Positions 19,383-27,851 of a stretch of 64,000 nucleotides of DNA are shown one piece after another (position 1 is the stretch's first letter; every line of letters begins with the position of its first letter). Position numbers and translations under genes: made by a program. The notes under the pieces are model-generated. The model worked only from the letters and a program-made list of their open reading frames with translations. It was not told where the DNA came from and ran no database searches. Origin of the DNA: a candidate division TA06 bacterium B3_TA06 (GTDB taxonomy: Bacteria > Hydrothermota > Tepidihabitantia > B3-TA06). The stretch lies in NCBI GenBank assembly GCA_005223075.1, contig NJBO01000008.1:1-64000 (forward strand), given 5' to 3'.

Positions 19383-19455
19383 CTCGTCAGGTTTACATTG
19401 CACTCGTCACGATTTCCGGGGTCCCCGCGGCGACGCGTTAGCGGCGTCGTGGGGT

Positions 19456-19515
19456 AAAAAAAGGTGGTCAAAAGCTGGTCAAAAGCTACCCAAAAGGTGG
19501 ACAAAAGATGGACAA
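19456..19515. repeat. 11-bp phased A-tract array, copy 1
   Basis: A-tracts begin at 19459, 19470, 19481, 19492, 19503 and 19514, exactly 11 bp apart, within a degenerate unit of the form GGNCAAAAGCT. Phased A-tracts curve DNA. A longer relative lies at 58203-58330. Confidence 0.8.
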
Positions 19516-19636
19516 GAGCGCGACTGAGTCGCGATTGCTCCGCAAGCGTCGCCCTCCGGTGCAAAAGTCAAAATGCAAATTGTAAATTGAAAGGGTCAAG
19601 GGGTGACGCTCACAGCGATCGGCTCACAGCTGATTG

Positions 19637-19682
19637 TTCGGGGTCCCCGGGCGGCTGCGTAGCAGACGTCTGGGGTAAAAAA
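19637..19682. repeat. GGGGTCCCC hairpin (family 1)
   Basis: TTCGGGGTCCCC, a GC-rich imperfect stem, then TGGGGTAAAAAA. Same constant flanks as 19417-19460, 38141-38181, 38186-38226, 38301-38345 and 58331-58376, with a different stem in most copies. Confidence 0.7.
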
Positions 19683-19699
19683 GGCCCGTTTAATTATTC

Positions 19700-19758
19700 G
19701 GGCTGACCTGATACCCTATGGGATAAAAATATCCCAAGGGGCACACTGAGGTCAGCCC
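19700..19758. repeat. Nested hairpin: TACCC element inside a GGGCTGACCT palindrome
   Basis: Outer arms GGGCTGACCT (19700-19709) and AGGTCAGCCC (19749-19758) pair perfectly. Between them lies TACCCTATG-stem-CAAGGGGCA (19712-19743). Confidence 0.75.
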
Positions 19759-19950
19759 CTACGAACTACCGTCTAGTGTCGGGTGAAGCGAAGCGGACGT
19801 GCAGGCGGCGTCTGGGGTTTAAAAAAAGTTTAATTATTCGGGCTCTCAGCGACCGTAACCACACCCTGCCTGAGTGCTCACCGTAAATACGCGAGTTTAT
19901 TTCAAGGGTTACATACCACCCCACGCCGTTACGGCGTAACGCCGCGGTTT

Positions 19951-20031
19951 CCCCTCCCCCTTTGTCCCCCTACCCTATGGGATGCAGTAAAATTGGCATC
20001 CCAAGGGGCACGCTGTCCACCGGGGAGGGGG
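19951..20031. repeat. Nested hairpin: TACCC element inside a CCCCTCCCC palindrome
   Basis: CCCCTCCCC near 19951 pairs with GGGGAGGGG at 20022-20030. The TACCCTATG...CAAGGGGCA element (19971-20010, inner stem GGGATGC/GCATCCC) sits between. Confidence 0.65.
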
Positions 20032-20263
20032 AGATTACTGTTCGGGCGAACCTGAAATTTTGGCCTGGATTTAGAGTTCCTTGGATTTTTGTCTGGAATC
20101 TAAGTTCCGTAGGTTTTTGGCCAGGAATCGAAGACCCTGGAGGTTTACTCCCTTAACTAAAAACCTTGGGGGGGTCTCTATGCTGTCCTGCGGCTGGGCC
20201 TGGCAGGCTAAATGCGTACAAATAGGGCTATTACGAGATAGGTTTTAGGGGGTCAGCAAAAAC

Positions 20264-20291
20264 TTGACAAATTGCGGAAAGCGGCGAGAAT
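20264..20291 (+). promoter_or_regulatory. Promoter of the first exported-protein module
   Basis: TTGACA at 20264-20269 and a weak GAGAAT at 20286-20291, spacer 16. The surrounding 60 nt are nearly identical to the promoter region at 20985-21022. Confidence 0.6.
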
Positions 20292-20297
20292 AAAGGG

Positions 20298-20330
20298 ATG
20301 AAGGATTCAAACACAAAGGAGAAGACATGA
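20298..20330 (+). CDS. Upstream mini-ORF (10 codons), possibly leaderless
   Basis: An ATG 6 nt after the -10 opens MKDSNTKEKT, whose TGA overlaps the ATG of the next gene (ATGA). A near-identical start (MNDSNTQ) precedes the paralogous gene at 21069, which suggests a real translated leader used for coupling rather than chance. Too short to prove. Confidence 0.4.
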   Translation: MKDSNTKEKT

Positions 20331-20848
20331 ACAAGCGTTTGGCAATAGGGGTTTTGTTGGTGGTGTATGGTTTTTTGGGGGGGTGCGTTCGAGCTATATC
20401 TACAGAGGAGTTTAGGACTCTAGAGAAACAGGTCATTGGAACCCTTATCTTAGATGCTTGGGAAAATCTAGAGGATACTACAGGAGTGGTGACTTTCATG
20501 GAGGTAGTGGACGATACCAATGCAGTTGATAGTCTTGTAAAAGCAATTACGGAACAGACACTCTTTTCTCAAGGGTATTCCCTTACAGCCTTCTACGAAA
20601 AGGCTAAAGAGCTTGGTATTGATGCAACCAAGGAAATCATCAGTACAACAGAAGACGCACTGACTATAGTGGCGGGCCAATACGTGGCGGGGGCATTCGT
20701 GATAGGTTTGACAAATTTGGGTGCTCCCGAGGCTGAGCTAGACAGTATGTTAGAATTCCGTAAGTGGGCAATGGTGGATACCCTTTGCAGAAAGCGTGGA
20801 TATCTACCCCCTGATTATGAGGAAAGAATAAAGCAACATGGCCAATAA
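20327..20848 (+). CDS. Hypothetical lipoprotein
   Basis: 173 residues. The N-terminus has a signal peptide with lipobox LGGC near residue 20, so export and lipid anchoring are likely. The rest is mainly helical (for example LEKQVIGTLILDAWENLED), with no family I recognise and a short Ala/Gly-rich hydrophobic stretch (VAGQYVAGAFVIGLTNLGAP). The ATG follows AAAGGAGAAGAC and overlaps the mini-ORF stop. Its stop overlaps the ATG of the FWVWY ORF. It shares its promoter/leader with the gene at 21069 but not its protein sequence. Confidence 0.75.
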   Translation: MNKRLAIGVLLVVYGFLGGCVRAISTEEFRTLEKQVIGTLILDAWENLEDTTGVVTFMEVVDDTNAVDSLVKAITEQTLFSQGYSLTAFYEKAKELGIDATKEIISTTEDALTIVAGQYVAGAFVIGLTNLGAPEAELDSMLEFRKWAMVDTLCRKRGYLPPDYEERIKQHGQ

Positions 20849-20988
20849 TGAGGAGAACTAATTATCATTTTTGGGTCTGGTACGCCCTGGCGCGGCGTGA
20901 GGTACGTGCCCGGCAGGCACCGGGTATTCTCGACCGCCGCCCGGGTAGGCCGAAGAATCAGAGAGGCGTTGAGCTTCTGAAAACTTGA
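20848..20988 (+). CDS. Short FWVWY ORF (46 codons), probable truncated relative of the ORF at 22260
   Basis: Starts on an ATG overlapping the previous stop (TAATG). It begins MRRTNYHFWVWYALARREVR; the frame after the second exported gene (22260) begins MNLPFWVWYTLAHRI, so the two share a start and a position. This copy stops inside the -35 box of the next promoter. It is basic (Arg-rich) with no known domain. Probably a remnant or a small gene of a duplicated module. Confidence 0.45.
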   Translation: MRRTNYHFWVWYALARREVRARQAPGILDRRPGRPKNQRGVELLKT

Positions 20989-21012
20989 CAAATTGCGGAA
21001 AGCGGTGATAAT
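20985..21012 (+). promoter_or_regulatory. Promoter of the second exported-protein module
   Basis: TTGACA (20985-20990), 16-nt spacer, GATAAT (21007-21012). An ATG lies 7 nt downstream and opens the mini-ORF at 21020. Confidence 0.65.
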
Positions 21013-21019
21013 AAAGGGT

Positions 21020-21058
21020 ATGAACGACTCAAACACACAAAGTGCCCCTCAAGGGTAA
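21020..21058 (+). CDS. Upstream mini-ORF (12 codons), possibly leaderless
   Basis: MNDSNTQSAPQG, starting 7 nt after the -10 and ending 10 nt before the main ATG. It corresponds to the mini-ORF at 20298. Confidence 0.4.
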   Translation: MNDSNTQSAPQG

Positions 21059-21068
21059 AGGAGAAGAC

Positions 21069-22256
21069 ATGGGCAAGCGTTTGACGAAGGGGTTTTCGTT
21101 GGTGACGGTGGGGGCTTTAGGGTTGTTTGTTACGACCCTCTCTGCAGGCATAAGCGCACGAGCCACCCTAACCAACTGGCTGAATGCAACCTGCAGTAAA
21201 AATTGGGAGAAAGTCTATCAGTACGGCGTAACTTCAGGACCGGCTGGTGCTACCGGCTATACAATCCTCAAGGAGGACCCAGAACCGGCGATTGGGCGGA
21301 TGTGGGTTAGTAAAGACTGGGAGCGTCAATCGTTAGACAGCTTGCGCTCATGGCTCACTCAAGCAGATGCCGCAAGGGACACTGTCGAAAATGTAAATAT
21401 TGAAGCACTGGTGGCTATGGCATACGAAAAGCAATATCGGGAACGCTACGGGAACCTGCCCGATTCCTTGCTTGTGGTCACAAGGGTAGATGCCAACTTT
21501 TCTGATGAAGGCGTAGGGCTAGAAAAGGGAGATATCTTACTTACTTATGACGGGAGACCGGTATACTCTTCCCAGGTTTTCAAGGATGTTTCATGGGAAG
21601 CTACCCGAGAACGCATCAATCGAACCGAACTTGGAGAAGTTATCGCTTTTTTAAAGTCTCTCAAAAAGGACCCCCATCGAGGCATGGCTGAGCTGGTGAT
21701 CCTGCGGGCCGGAGATACGCTCAGCATCTGGTGTCCCAGAGAAGGCTATTGTATTGCCCCCACGTTATCATTAAAAGCAACTATCGAACCCCCCAACATC
21801 ATAGGTGCCGCCAGGATGCGTGCAAGGGAATATTATAGGAAATGCCAGATCTTCGGCGCGCAGATCTCCCTGATTAATCGTGCTTATAAATGCGTTGGCT
21901 CGCTGCCCCCGGCAAGATCGGGTCCTGACTTCCGGGCCAGCCTCCTCGGGATGAGGATGATTCTTGATAACGGCATGGAGTTTGCCCTTATCTCTCAGGG
22001 GCACCCCGATGTGGCGGCTGCAATGTTAGAGCCGGAAGATTTGGAGTGTATGGGGAAGGGTACATTGGTGATCAGGAACAAAACTTTTGATGTTGAGGCC
22101 CACGGCATATTCCAGAGTGGAGTATTTAAAGGACTGCCCTGGGCGTGGCATTACGACGTTTGGGTCGCCCGTTGTGACCGTGTGGTGAACGAGGAGACTA
22201 TCCCTGGTAAATGGTTGGTAATCGGAGCCATCGAATATGAGAGTTGGGAAGAGTAA
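21069..22256 (+). CDS. Exported protein with a PDZ-like segment
   Basis: 395 residues from the ATG at 21069, which follows AAAGGAGAAGAC; an in-frame ATG 27 nt earlier overlaps the mini-ORF and lacks a signal context. A signal peptide or N-terminal anchor (LVTVGALGLFVTTLSAG) is followed by a PDZ-like core near residues 150-175 (GVGLEKGDILLTYDGRPV). The rest has several Cys and Trp residues and no recognised catalytic motif. Role unknown; a periplasmic binding or scaffold function is possible. Confidence 0.7.
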   Translation: MGKRLTKGFSLVTVGALGLFVTTLSAGISARATLTNWLNATCSKNWEKVYQYGVTSGPAGATGYTILKEDPEPAIGRMWVSKDWERQSLDSLRSWLTQADAARDTVENVNIEALVAMAYEKQYRERYGNLPDSLLVVTRVDANFSDEGVGLEKGDILLTYDGRPVYSSQVFKDVSWEATRERINRTELGEVIAFLKSLKKDPHRGMAELVILRAGDTLSIWCPREGYCIAPTLSLKATIEPPNIIGAARMRAREYYRKCQIFGAQISLINRAYKCVGSLPPARSGPDFRASLLGMRMILDNGMEFALISQGHPDVAAAMLEPEDLECMGKGTLVIRNKTFDVEAHGIFQSGVFKGLPWAWHYDVWVARCDRVVNEETIPGKWLVIGAIEYESWEE

Positions 22257-22259
22257 TCC

Positions 22260-22913
22260 ATGAATCTTCCCTTTTGGGTGTGGTATACCTTGGCGCACCG
22301 GATACATGCAGGCCAACTATACCGCAGCGACCGAAGGGGGGCGTCCCGTAAAAACCTTCCACCTTACCGGTTCGGGGAGCGCATAACCCTTCCCCAAACC
22401 TACTGGGACGGCGGGGCCTGGGCTATGCCGCCGAAGTCAGTATCAAAAGACGACCCCGGCGGCGCCCGTTCCCGTCTTTACGTCTACTTCCAGGATCGCG
22501 GCTATGGTCGTTCTAAGCCTCTCTTTGTATCCCGGCACTGGTGTTCCCTCGCGGCGCAGGACTGAACTGGCGCTATGAGGCTCTGCGAGGCCGCTACGGG
22601 CTATCCCCGGACAACGCCCGGCTTGTGATCTCTATTGAGGACGGCAAGGACTACTCTGAGAACGCCTTAAAAGTTGCCAAGCACCGCGGAGCGGCAGATA
22701 ATAGAGGAGATCCTCTCTCGTCCGCCTGGAGAGTGTCAGGGGATGACCTGGGAGGAGTATAAAGCACTTAGAGAGATGTCCCCCCAGGCTCAGACGATCC
22801 GGATTCCCCGGACATTGAACTCTGTTTGGCCACCTGAACTTGTAACCTTTTTTAAGGGACGAAACCTGCTCGGCAAGACCTTTTCGATCCCTCACCGACC
22901 GCCTTCCAGATAG
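22260..22913 (+). pseudogene. Decayed FWVWY gene with two frameshifts
   Basis: Starts 3 nt after the preceding stop. Coding-like sequence passes through three segments: 22260-22565 (start FWVWYTLAHR, later LYVYFQDRGYGRSKPLF), then about 22560-22680 in another frame (NWRYEALRGRYGL and DNARLVISIEDGKDYSENAL), then back in the first frame to 22913 (AERQIIEEILSRPPGECQ and MTWEEYKALREM). Together this would be about 215 residues. No family is recognised. The arrangement looks like one gene broken by two indels, though assembly error cannot be excluded. Confidence 0.5.
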
Positions 22914-23054
22914 CTTTCCCTGTAACCTTTTTGAGGGTAAATGAAGCCTCCCTAGCTGCCTTCCTCATGTAACCTTTCCCCCCTTGACATCGCCCTCAAA
23001 TTGCATAATGTTCGTGCAGACCCAACTTTACTTTGGCATAGTCGCCGACAAATT

Positions 23055-25112
23055 CTAGTGAAGCTTCAGCACTATCGGTTCCTGGCTCAGCCGGGCCATG
23101 CCTTCCACAAGCTCCTTGTACTTCGGGTACTCCTGGGGCGGAATCCACGGCTTAAGCACCTGCAGGCTTTCTGAAAACTGCAGAACCCCGCGTCCGGGCT
23201 GCACAAACGTCGCGGCATAAGAATCATAGGAGTTGCTGATGGAGACATCCTGTGGGTAGTATATAAGCTCGGCACCTGGCGGCAGCTGCAGGCTGAGGTT
23301 CAGGATATCCGCGCTTCGTGTAACGCGATCTATCGGGTACGCTCGATCCCTTGCACCTACCCAGTAAGCGGAGTGTTCAACACCAGGCAGGTAGAGTATA
23401 AGGTACTCGCCCGCACGGGTAGCGTAATCAGGGATGCTGACGTTTAATGTGTAGGTAATGTTTTGGTTCAGAGGTGCTATCCCGCGGAACCGGAAGTCTT
23501 TAAGCCTGGCGTTTGGATGGATCTCTGCTGCCAGTTCTTCGGCCTCCTGTCTAAGCTCGGCAGGGGAGAGGGGTTTGAGATATCGCTTCCACCAGGCTGA
23601 GTTCTGGCCATTGAACTCGACGTCCACAGTGAGATCAAGTGAACCGTCTGCTCTTAGCTGGGCGAGGGTACTGGTGATTGTTGCCTCTTCGTTGGGGGTG
23701 CGCAGCGGCGTCTTCTTGAGCTTGCCTGAGGAAAGCGAAAGCCCCATCGCATCCTGGTCTGAGGTGGTACCGAAACCTACGTTTGAGTTTGGGTCGAGGT
23801 AGATTCGGTCCTCAAACAGGACAAGTGCCGTATTAAGCTGACCTAAGGTGGGGAAGGTGGGGACCACTCGCCCGCTTGAGCGATCGCGTATAAGTACAAG
23901 ATCTGCTTCCAGACCGGCTTCCCTCATAAGAACGCAAAGCAGCGCCGCCCGATCAAGGTTGTTCGCGAAACCTCGAACGAGCACCGTTTCTGCAAGGGTT
24001 GAAACGTAGGAATAGGAATCAAGTGAAGGGCCAGCGGGACGAATAGAGGCGGCAACGAACTCGTACAGGGCGCGGGCCTTTTCTTCCGATGCAGGGAGGC
24101 CTTGTGTGAGCGAATCAACGACCTGAGTAAGTCTTTCACCGGGCTGGATTGCCTTATCTGCATGCGCGCGTAGGGACCTTGCAATGGAGTGCCAATCCTT
24201 CTCCTCGGCGACGATGAAATGTGGCAGGTAATCTGCTGCCGGCGGGGTCATCTGCTCGAACCGTAGTGGTGGCTGGTTTTGTATGCGCCAGGTGAGTATC
24301 TCGCGGCCTTTCCTGGTTTCGCGTTCGGGCTTTTGTCCGCTCGACGCATAGACTGCAAGATGTCCGCCTTGGGGTTGCTCAACCCGGATGATCTCCATCA
24401 TCGTAGGTTGCCTATCCTCCAGTACTATCTCTTCACATATCGGGTGGATGCTGTCGGCTACGTTCTGGATGGTCGAGAACTGAAAATCAAGCACCGAACC
24501 GACCCTTGATTCAGGAACCGCTATTTGTAGCTGGGTAAGATTGCTATATTCAGCAGGAGCAGGATAGCGGCTTACCCTGTTGATTGCCGCCTCGGTTATG
24601 TGGTTTATCTCTCCATCAGGGCTGTAGCTGCGTGCAAAGTCTACCTTTGCATAGGCCCTATCCGCCAGATAACTCCAGGTATTGTTTGCGGCAGCACCTT
24701 TGCCTGACTCGGCGGATACGTAGCGTATCACCCTCATGCGTTTCTCAAAGGTTCCATCCTCATGCAGGATAAAATTATGCTCCACGTAGAGATTTACGTA
24801 CCGTACATCTATCTGAGGCGGGGTGAAGGTGGTAAGTATTTCTTTAAGGATTGAATCGTCGATGTCTTTTAAGGTTTTCCATTCCTCACCCTGTCTTGGC
24901 TGGGGAAGATCAAGTCCTCTTATCTCGGATTTGGCAAATGCAAGGGTGCCCTCTTCAGCCCTAAACCACAGGCTGTCTGCGGTTATACGTTCAAGTGCCC
25001 CTATCTTTTCTTCTCCGCTCAAGAGGTAGATCACGTCGTGGCTCGTGCGTACCGCTTGCCTGCATCCGGTGGTTGCAAGGATCAGGATAAGGAATGATAG
25101 AAGACGGTTCAC
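23055..25112 (-). CDS. DUF3857/transglutaminase-like lipoprotein lacking the catalytic Cys and His
   Basis: 685 residues. The signal ends in lipobox TTGC. The protein has the DUF3857 layout: an N-terminal beta domain, a central transglutaminase-like domain and a C-terminal beta domain (DUF3858-like). In the active-site position its paralogue has GDCTDKAILFATLL; this protein has GFANNLDRAALLCVLM, so Cys is replaced. The His position reads LNTALVLFEDRIYLD, keeping only the Asp. A binding or structural role is therefore likely. It overlaps the upstream gene by 4 nt (ATGA) and is the second gene of a two-gene operon. Confidence 0.85.
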   Translation of the reverse strand: MNRLLSFLILILATTGCRQAVRTSHDVIYLLSGEEKIGALERITADSLWFRAEEGTLAFAKSEIRGLDLPQPRQGEEWKTLKDIDDSILKEILTTFTPPQIDVRYVNLYVEHNFILHEDGTFEKRMRVIRYVSAESGKGAAANNTWSYLADRAYAKVDFARSYSPDGEINHITEAAINRVSRYPAPAEYSNLTQLQIAVPESRVGSVLDFQFSTIQNVADSIHPICEEIVLEDRQPTMMEIIRVEQPQGGHLAVYASSGQKPERETRKGREILTWRIQNQPPLRFEQMTPPAADYLPHFIVAEEKDWHSIARSLRAHADKAIQPGERLTQVVDSLTQGLPASEEKARALYEFVAASIRPAGPSLDSYSYVSTLAETVLVRGFANNLDRAALLCVLMREAGLEADLVLIRDRSSGRVVPTFPTLGQLNTALVLFEDRIYLDPNSNVGFGTTSDQDAMGLSLSSGKLKKTPLRTPNEEATITSTLAQLRADGSLDLTVDVEFNGQNSAWWKRYLKPLSPAELRQEAEELAAEIHPNARLKDFRFRGIAPLNQNITYTLNVSIPDYATRAGEYLILYLPGVEHSAYWVGARDRAYPIDRVTRSADILNLSLQLPPGAELIYYPQDVSISNSYDSYAATFVQPGRGVLQFSESLQVLKPWIPPQEYPKYKELVEGMARLSQEPIVLKLH

Positions 25113-27196
25113 TGGGCACCTCCATCTACGAGTATGAGTATGGGTTTTTTGTGGTAGCTGGTGATAGAGTTAAGTAGTCTTCGATAATCTCGATACCTAT
25201 CAGACTGGATGAGTCGTTCAGGACGGCTGAAGGTGTCTTCGAAATGGATTACGTTTCCTTCCTCCTGGATGTAGACCGCGTGATAGGAGACCTCAGACAT
25301 AGAAAGCGTTATATCCTCTGGCAGATAATCCACTTCCCAATCCTCGGGAAGCTTGAGGGTTACTTCGTGGAGAATACTCTCGCTCGTGTAGTAAGAAAGC
25401 GGGAAGTTTCGGCTCTCAAGCGCCACCTCGTCAAAGGTAAGCCTTTCACCTACCCCAGGCAGGTTTATGATAGCCAGAGGCCCGGCGAACTTAACATAGT
25501 CCTTGACCCTGTATGTCATCTTGAGGCTGAGCTGCTTGCCTATATCTTCAAGATTTTCGAACCCGTAGTCTATCAGCTCCGCGTCAGGTGATGTAGCTTT
25601 CACCATCTGCTCGAATCGTATGCGGCGGTCCTCCTCCCTTGAGAGGTAATTCCAGAAGTAGCGCAGGCCTGTCTCGTAATCGCCTTCATAGAAGCTCTGA
25701 TATTTCACGGTGAGCGTGCCTTCTGCGTCTATCTCCATATCGAGATGGTACTCCCTCAGCTCCTGACCGGGATCGGGAACCGGTATTTTCTCTACTTTTC
25801 TCTTCTGCGAATTTACCGTGTAGACCCCGTGGTCTGCGGCGTTGAACGAGGGGTAACGTGAGTATCCTCCGTTTGATGAACCGGTGGCATCGAGATAGAA
25901 ACTTGTGTCGGCAAGGAATACCTCGGTGATGCAATGGTTGCCGTAGTAGCCTGGCATCTCTGGGTCAAGCATTGATGCATCGTCGTTTGTGCCTACGTAG
26001 ACCGGGTCGGCGTCTATACCTGCGGCCCGCAAAAGGGTTGCAAAAAGGATGGCCTTGTCAGTGCAGTCGCCGAAGCCCTGCTCTAATGTAAACTGGGCAG
26101 GGTGACCTGAAACCCCGGATGATGCGGAACCCTTGATGGAGATATAGCGAATGTTTTGCTGGAGCCAGTGGTATATGGCGGCTGTCTTTTCGTGCTCGGT
26201 ATCGGCACCAGCGGTCAGGCTGTCGGCAAGGGCTTGAACCTTAGTGGTAATCTTCATGCGTTCGTTCTGGAAGGCCGCGTACCAGTCGTGTATGCCGTTC
26301 CAGTTTTCCTGATTCGTTACCTCTACGCGCGGCAGGAAATCCCCTGCCGGAGGTGCGTCAGGTTCAGGTACGTAGGGATCAACATTCTCCGCAACCCAGG
26401 TGTAGATCTTGCGGCTCTTCTTTACCTCTTGTCTAAAATCCATCATACCCCCAGGCGCGTTATAGACCTTCCATTTGATAAACTCGTCTTCGGGTACGTC
26501 AACGACAAGTCGGGAATAGATGAATGGCTCATCGCCCTGGAAGAAGTAACCTGCGTCGAAGAACTCCTTGTTCCAGGGGTTGAAACGGATGTTCTCGTAG
26601 GAGTACTCAACGATATCGTCTATCTGGACCTCGGGGAGAGTGAAGGTTACCCATTTACCCTTGCCGAAGAAGACGATACCTTCGCGCGGAGGGGTTTCGA
26701 TCTTTACGGTGGACGGATCAAGATCAACAACACGACCGTCCGGCTTTATAACTCGCGCAAAGTGAATCCTTACCTCGTTGTCTCCCTCTTTAAAGTAATG
26801 GCGGAATGTCGCCACACCCTTACGTGCCTCGGAGAGTACAACGTAAGCCATGTGATATGAGTAGTTTCTGGTTCCGTCATCGTGCAGGGTGTTGCGCCCG
26901 TCATCGATCAATAGTATCCCCTTGGTCTCTGGAAAGCGTTCTTTGGCTTTGTTAGCTTTTGCCAGAAGTTCCTGCACATCCTCGTCCGTGCGTACCGTTC
27001 CTGTTTCTTGTCCACCTTGCGTCTCGAAGACGATAGATTTTACCAGCGCTCGAGGGATGGTCTCTTGATCGGTTATGACGTTCGAACCGTCAAATTCAAG
27101 CGTTTCGGTTGCGGAACTCTGCCCGTCGTGGAGCTCAACCTTGGCTGCAAGTCCCAACCCCACAAGGGTTATCAAACTTATTACCAAACGTCTCAT
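25109..27196 (-). CDS. DUF3857/transglutaminase-like exported protein with intact triad
   Basis: 695 residues with a signal peptide (VISLITLVGLGLAA). DUF3857 domain at about 50-250. The transglutaminase-like domain near 300-420 carries Cys in GFGDCTDKAILF, His in GNHCITEVFL and Asp in FYLDATGSS. A C-terminal beta-rich domain follows. The substrate is unknown; family members often lie near surface or secretion genes in Bacteroidetes-like bacteria. The ATG follows TGGAGG and has a clear promoter upstream. Confidence 0.87.
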   Translation of the reverse strand: MRRLVISLITLVGLGLAAKVELHDGQSSATETLEFDGSNVITDQETIPRALVKSIVFETQGGQETGTVRTDEDVQELLAKANKAKERFPETKGILLIDDGRNTLHDDGTRNYSYHMAYVVLSEARKGVATFRHYFKEGDNEVRIHFARVIKPDGRVVDLDPSTVKIETPPREGIVFFGKGKWVTFTLPEVQIDDIVEYSYENIRFNPWNKEFFDAGYFFQGDEPFIYSRLVVDVPEDEFIKWKVYNAPGGMMDFRQEVKKSRKIYTWVAENVDPYVPEPDAPPAGDFLPRVEVTNQENWNGIHDWYAAFQNERMKITTKVQALADSLTAGADTEHEKTAAIYHWLQQNIRYISIKGSASSGVSGHPAQFTLEQGFGDCTDKAILFATLLRAAGIDADPVYVGTNDDASMLDPEMPGYYGNHCITEVFLADTSFYLDATGSSNGGYSRYPSFNAADHGVYTVNSQKRKVEKIPVPDPGQELREYHLDMEIDAEGTLTVKYQSFYEGDYETGLRYFWNYLSREEDRRIRFEQMVKATSPDAELIDYGFENLEDIGKQLSLKMTYRVKDYVKFAGPLAIINLPGVGERLTFDEVALESRNFPLSYYTSESILHEVTLKLPEDWEVDYLPEDITLSMSEVSYHAVYIQEEGNVIHFEDTFSRPERLIQSDRYRDYRRLLNSITSYHKKPILILVDGGAQ

Positions 27197-27221
27197 CTAT
27201 CCTCCAGGGATTCTAAGCTTA

Positions 27222-27249
27222 ATTCTAGGCCAAAGCGGAAGGGAGTCAA
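27222..27249 (-). promoter_or_regulatory. Promoter of the DUF3857 operon
   Basis: On the minus strand TTGACT (27249-27244), 16-nt spacer, TAGAAT (27227-27222), 25 nt before the ATG, with TGGAGG in between. Confidence 0.7.
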
Positions 27250-27318
27250 GCTCGCTTGGTCCGTGCGCCAAGAGATAGTTACCAGTGTTATGAGAGATTG
27301 AGGAGGGTATTAGAAAAA

Positions 27319-27371
27319 GCGGGGATCTCCTTTAGACTTACAAAAAGAGAATAACCAAGGAGATCCGCCGC
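27319..27371. repeat. Inverted repeat beside a transposase remnant
   Basis: GCGGGGATCTCCTT (27319-27332) and AAGGAGATCCGCCGC (27357-27371) are imperfect inverted copies 24 nt apart, just before the ORF at 27374. Confidence 0.5.
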
Positions 27372-27373
27372 TT

Positions 27374-27484
27374 ATGCAGATTAACTGCGAAGCAAGGCTT
27401 TTGATCATTGAACACTATCGAGCCTACAATGCTTTCGGGTCTTTTGAACAGACAAGAGTTCTACTTCGTCCGTCCTCGCAATGA
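27374..27484 (+). pseudogene. N-terminal remnant of a possible transposase
   Basis: 36 codons. LLIIEHYRAYNAFGSFEQTR resembles the N-terminal helix-turn-helix start of IS481/IS3-like transposases. The frame ends in CCTCGCAATGAC, the end of the GTCATTGCGAG repeat, so a repeat seems to have cut it. From 27485 to 27726 there is no gene, only a CCCCTCCC/GGGAGGGG hairpin near 27555. Confidence 0.35.
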
Positions 27485-27726
27485 CACCCCCACCCTATCC
27501 TCCGCCAGACGGTGGCACTTCGCCCCATCAAGTGGGTGATTGCATAAATCCACCCCTCCCTCGACGGGAGGGGGTAGGGGGAGGGTGAAGAAGCCCCAAA
27601 TCACATTGACACATCCCCTCCCCTGCGTATCCTATGATCAAAAACAAACCTTCCTCTCTCCTGTCGTCGCGACCGACCGAAGGGAGGGTGGCGATCTCAT
27701 ATGCGGCAGTATCGGGGTTCAATCCC

Positions 27727-27754
27727 TTGACATTGGGGAGTTCCTTCCTACAAT
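27727..27754 (+). promoter_or_regulatory. Promoter of the 82-residue Cys-rich protein gene
   Basis: TTGACA (27727-27732), 16 nt, TACAAT (27749-27754). The leader to the ATG at 27852 is about 90 nt; I recognise no riboswitch in it. Confidence 0.65.
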
Positions 27755-27851
27755 CTATATGGGGTAAAGGTAGCGGAGCCCATCTAAAGAACGGGTAAAT
27801 ACGTTGAGCATTAATTAGGCATAGGTAACTAAAATGTTAAGGAGGTAAAGC

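Larger units (their letters stand above)
19383..20255. repeat. Non-coding repeat block (hairpins and phased A-tracts)
   Basis: A stretch of about 870 nt with no credible gene. It contains two GGGGTCCCC-type hairpins (19417-19460, 19637-19682), a degenerate one near 19775-19830, six A-tracts at 11-bp spacing (19456-19515), the palindrome GCGACTGAGTCGC (19522-19534), two nested TACCC hairpins, and two copies of TTTAATTATTCGGGCT (near 19688 and 19830). Pieces of it recur at 58203-58500. From 20050 to 20255 I see nothing recognisable. Confidence 0.75.

Noticed and set aside
19383-20255. CRISPR array among the repeats
   Set aside because: Repeats are not regularly spaced direct repeats with unique spacers, and no cas genes are in the window.
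26156-26860. 234-residue plus-strand ORF inside the DUF3857 gene
   Set aside because: Antisense shadow of a gene with clear domains and signals.
27755-27851. Riboswitch in the leader of the 82-residue gene
   Set aside because: No known aptamer consensus recognised and no clear alternative terminator.
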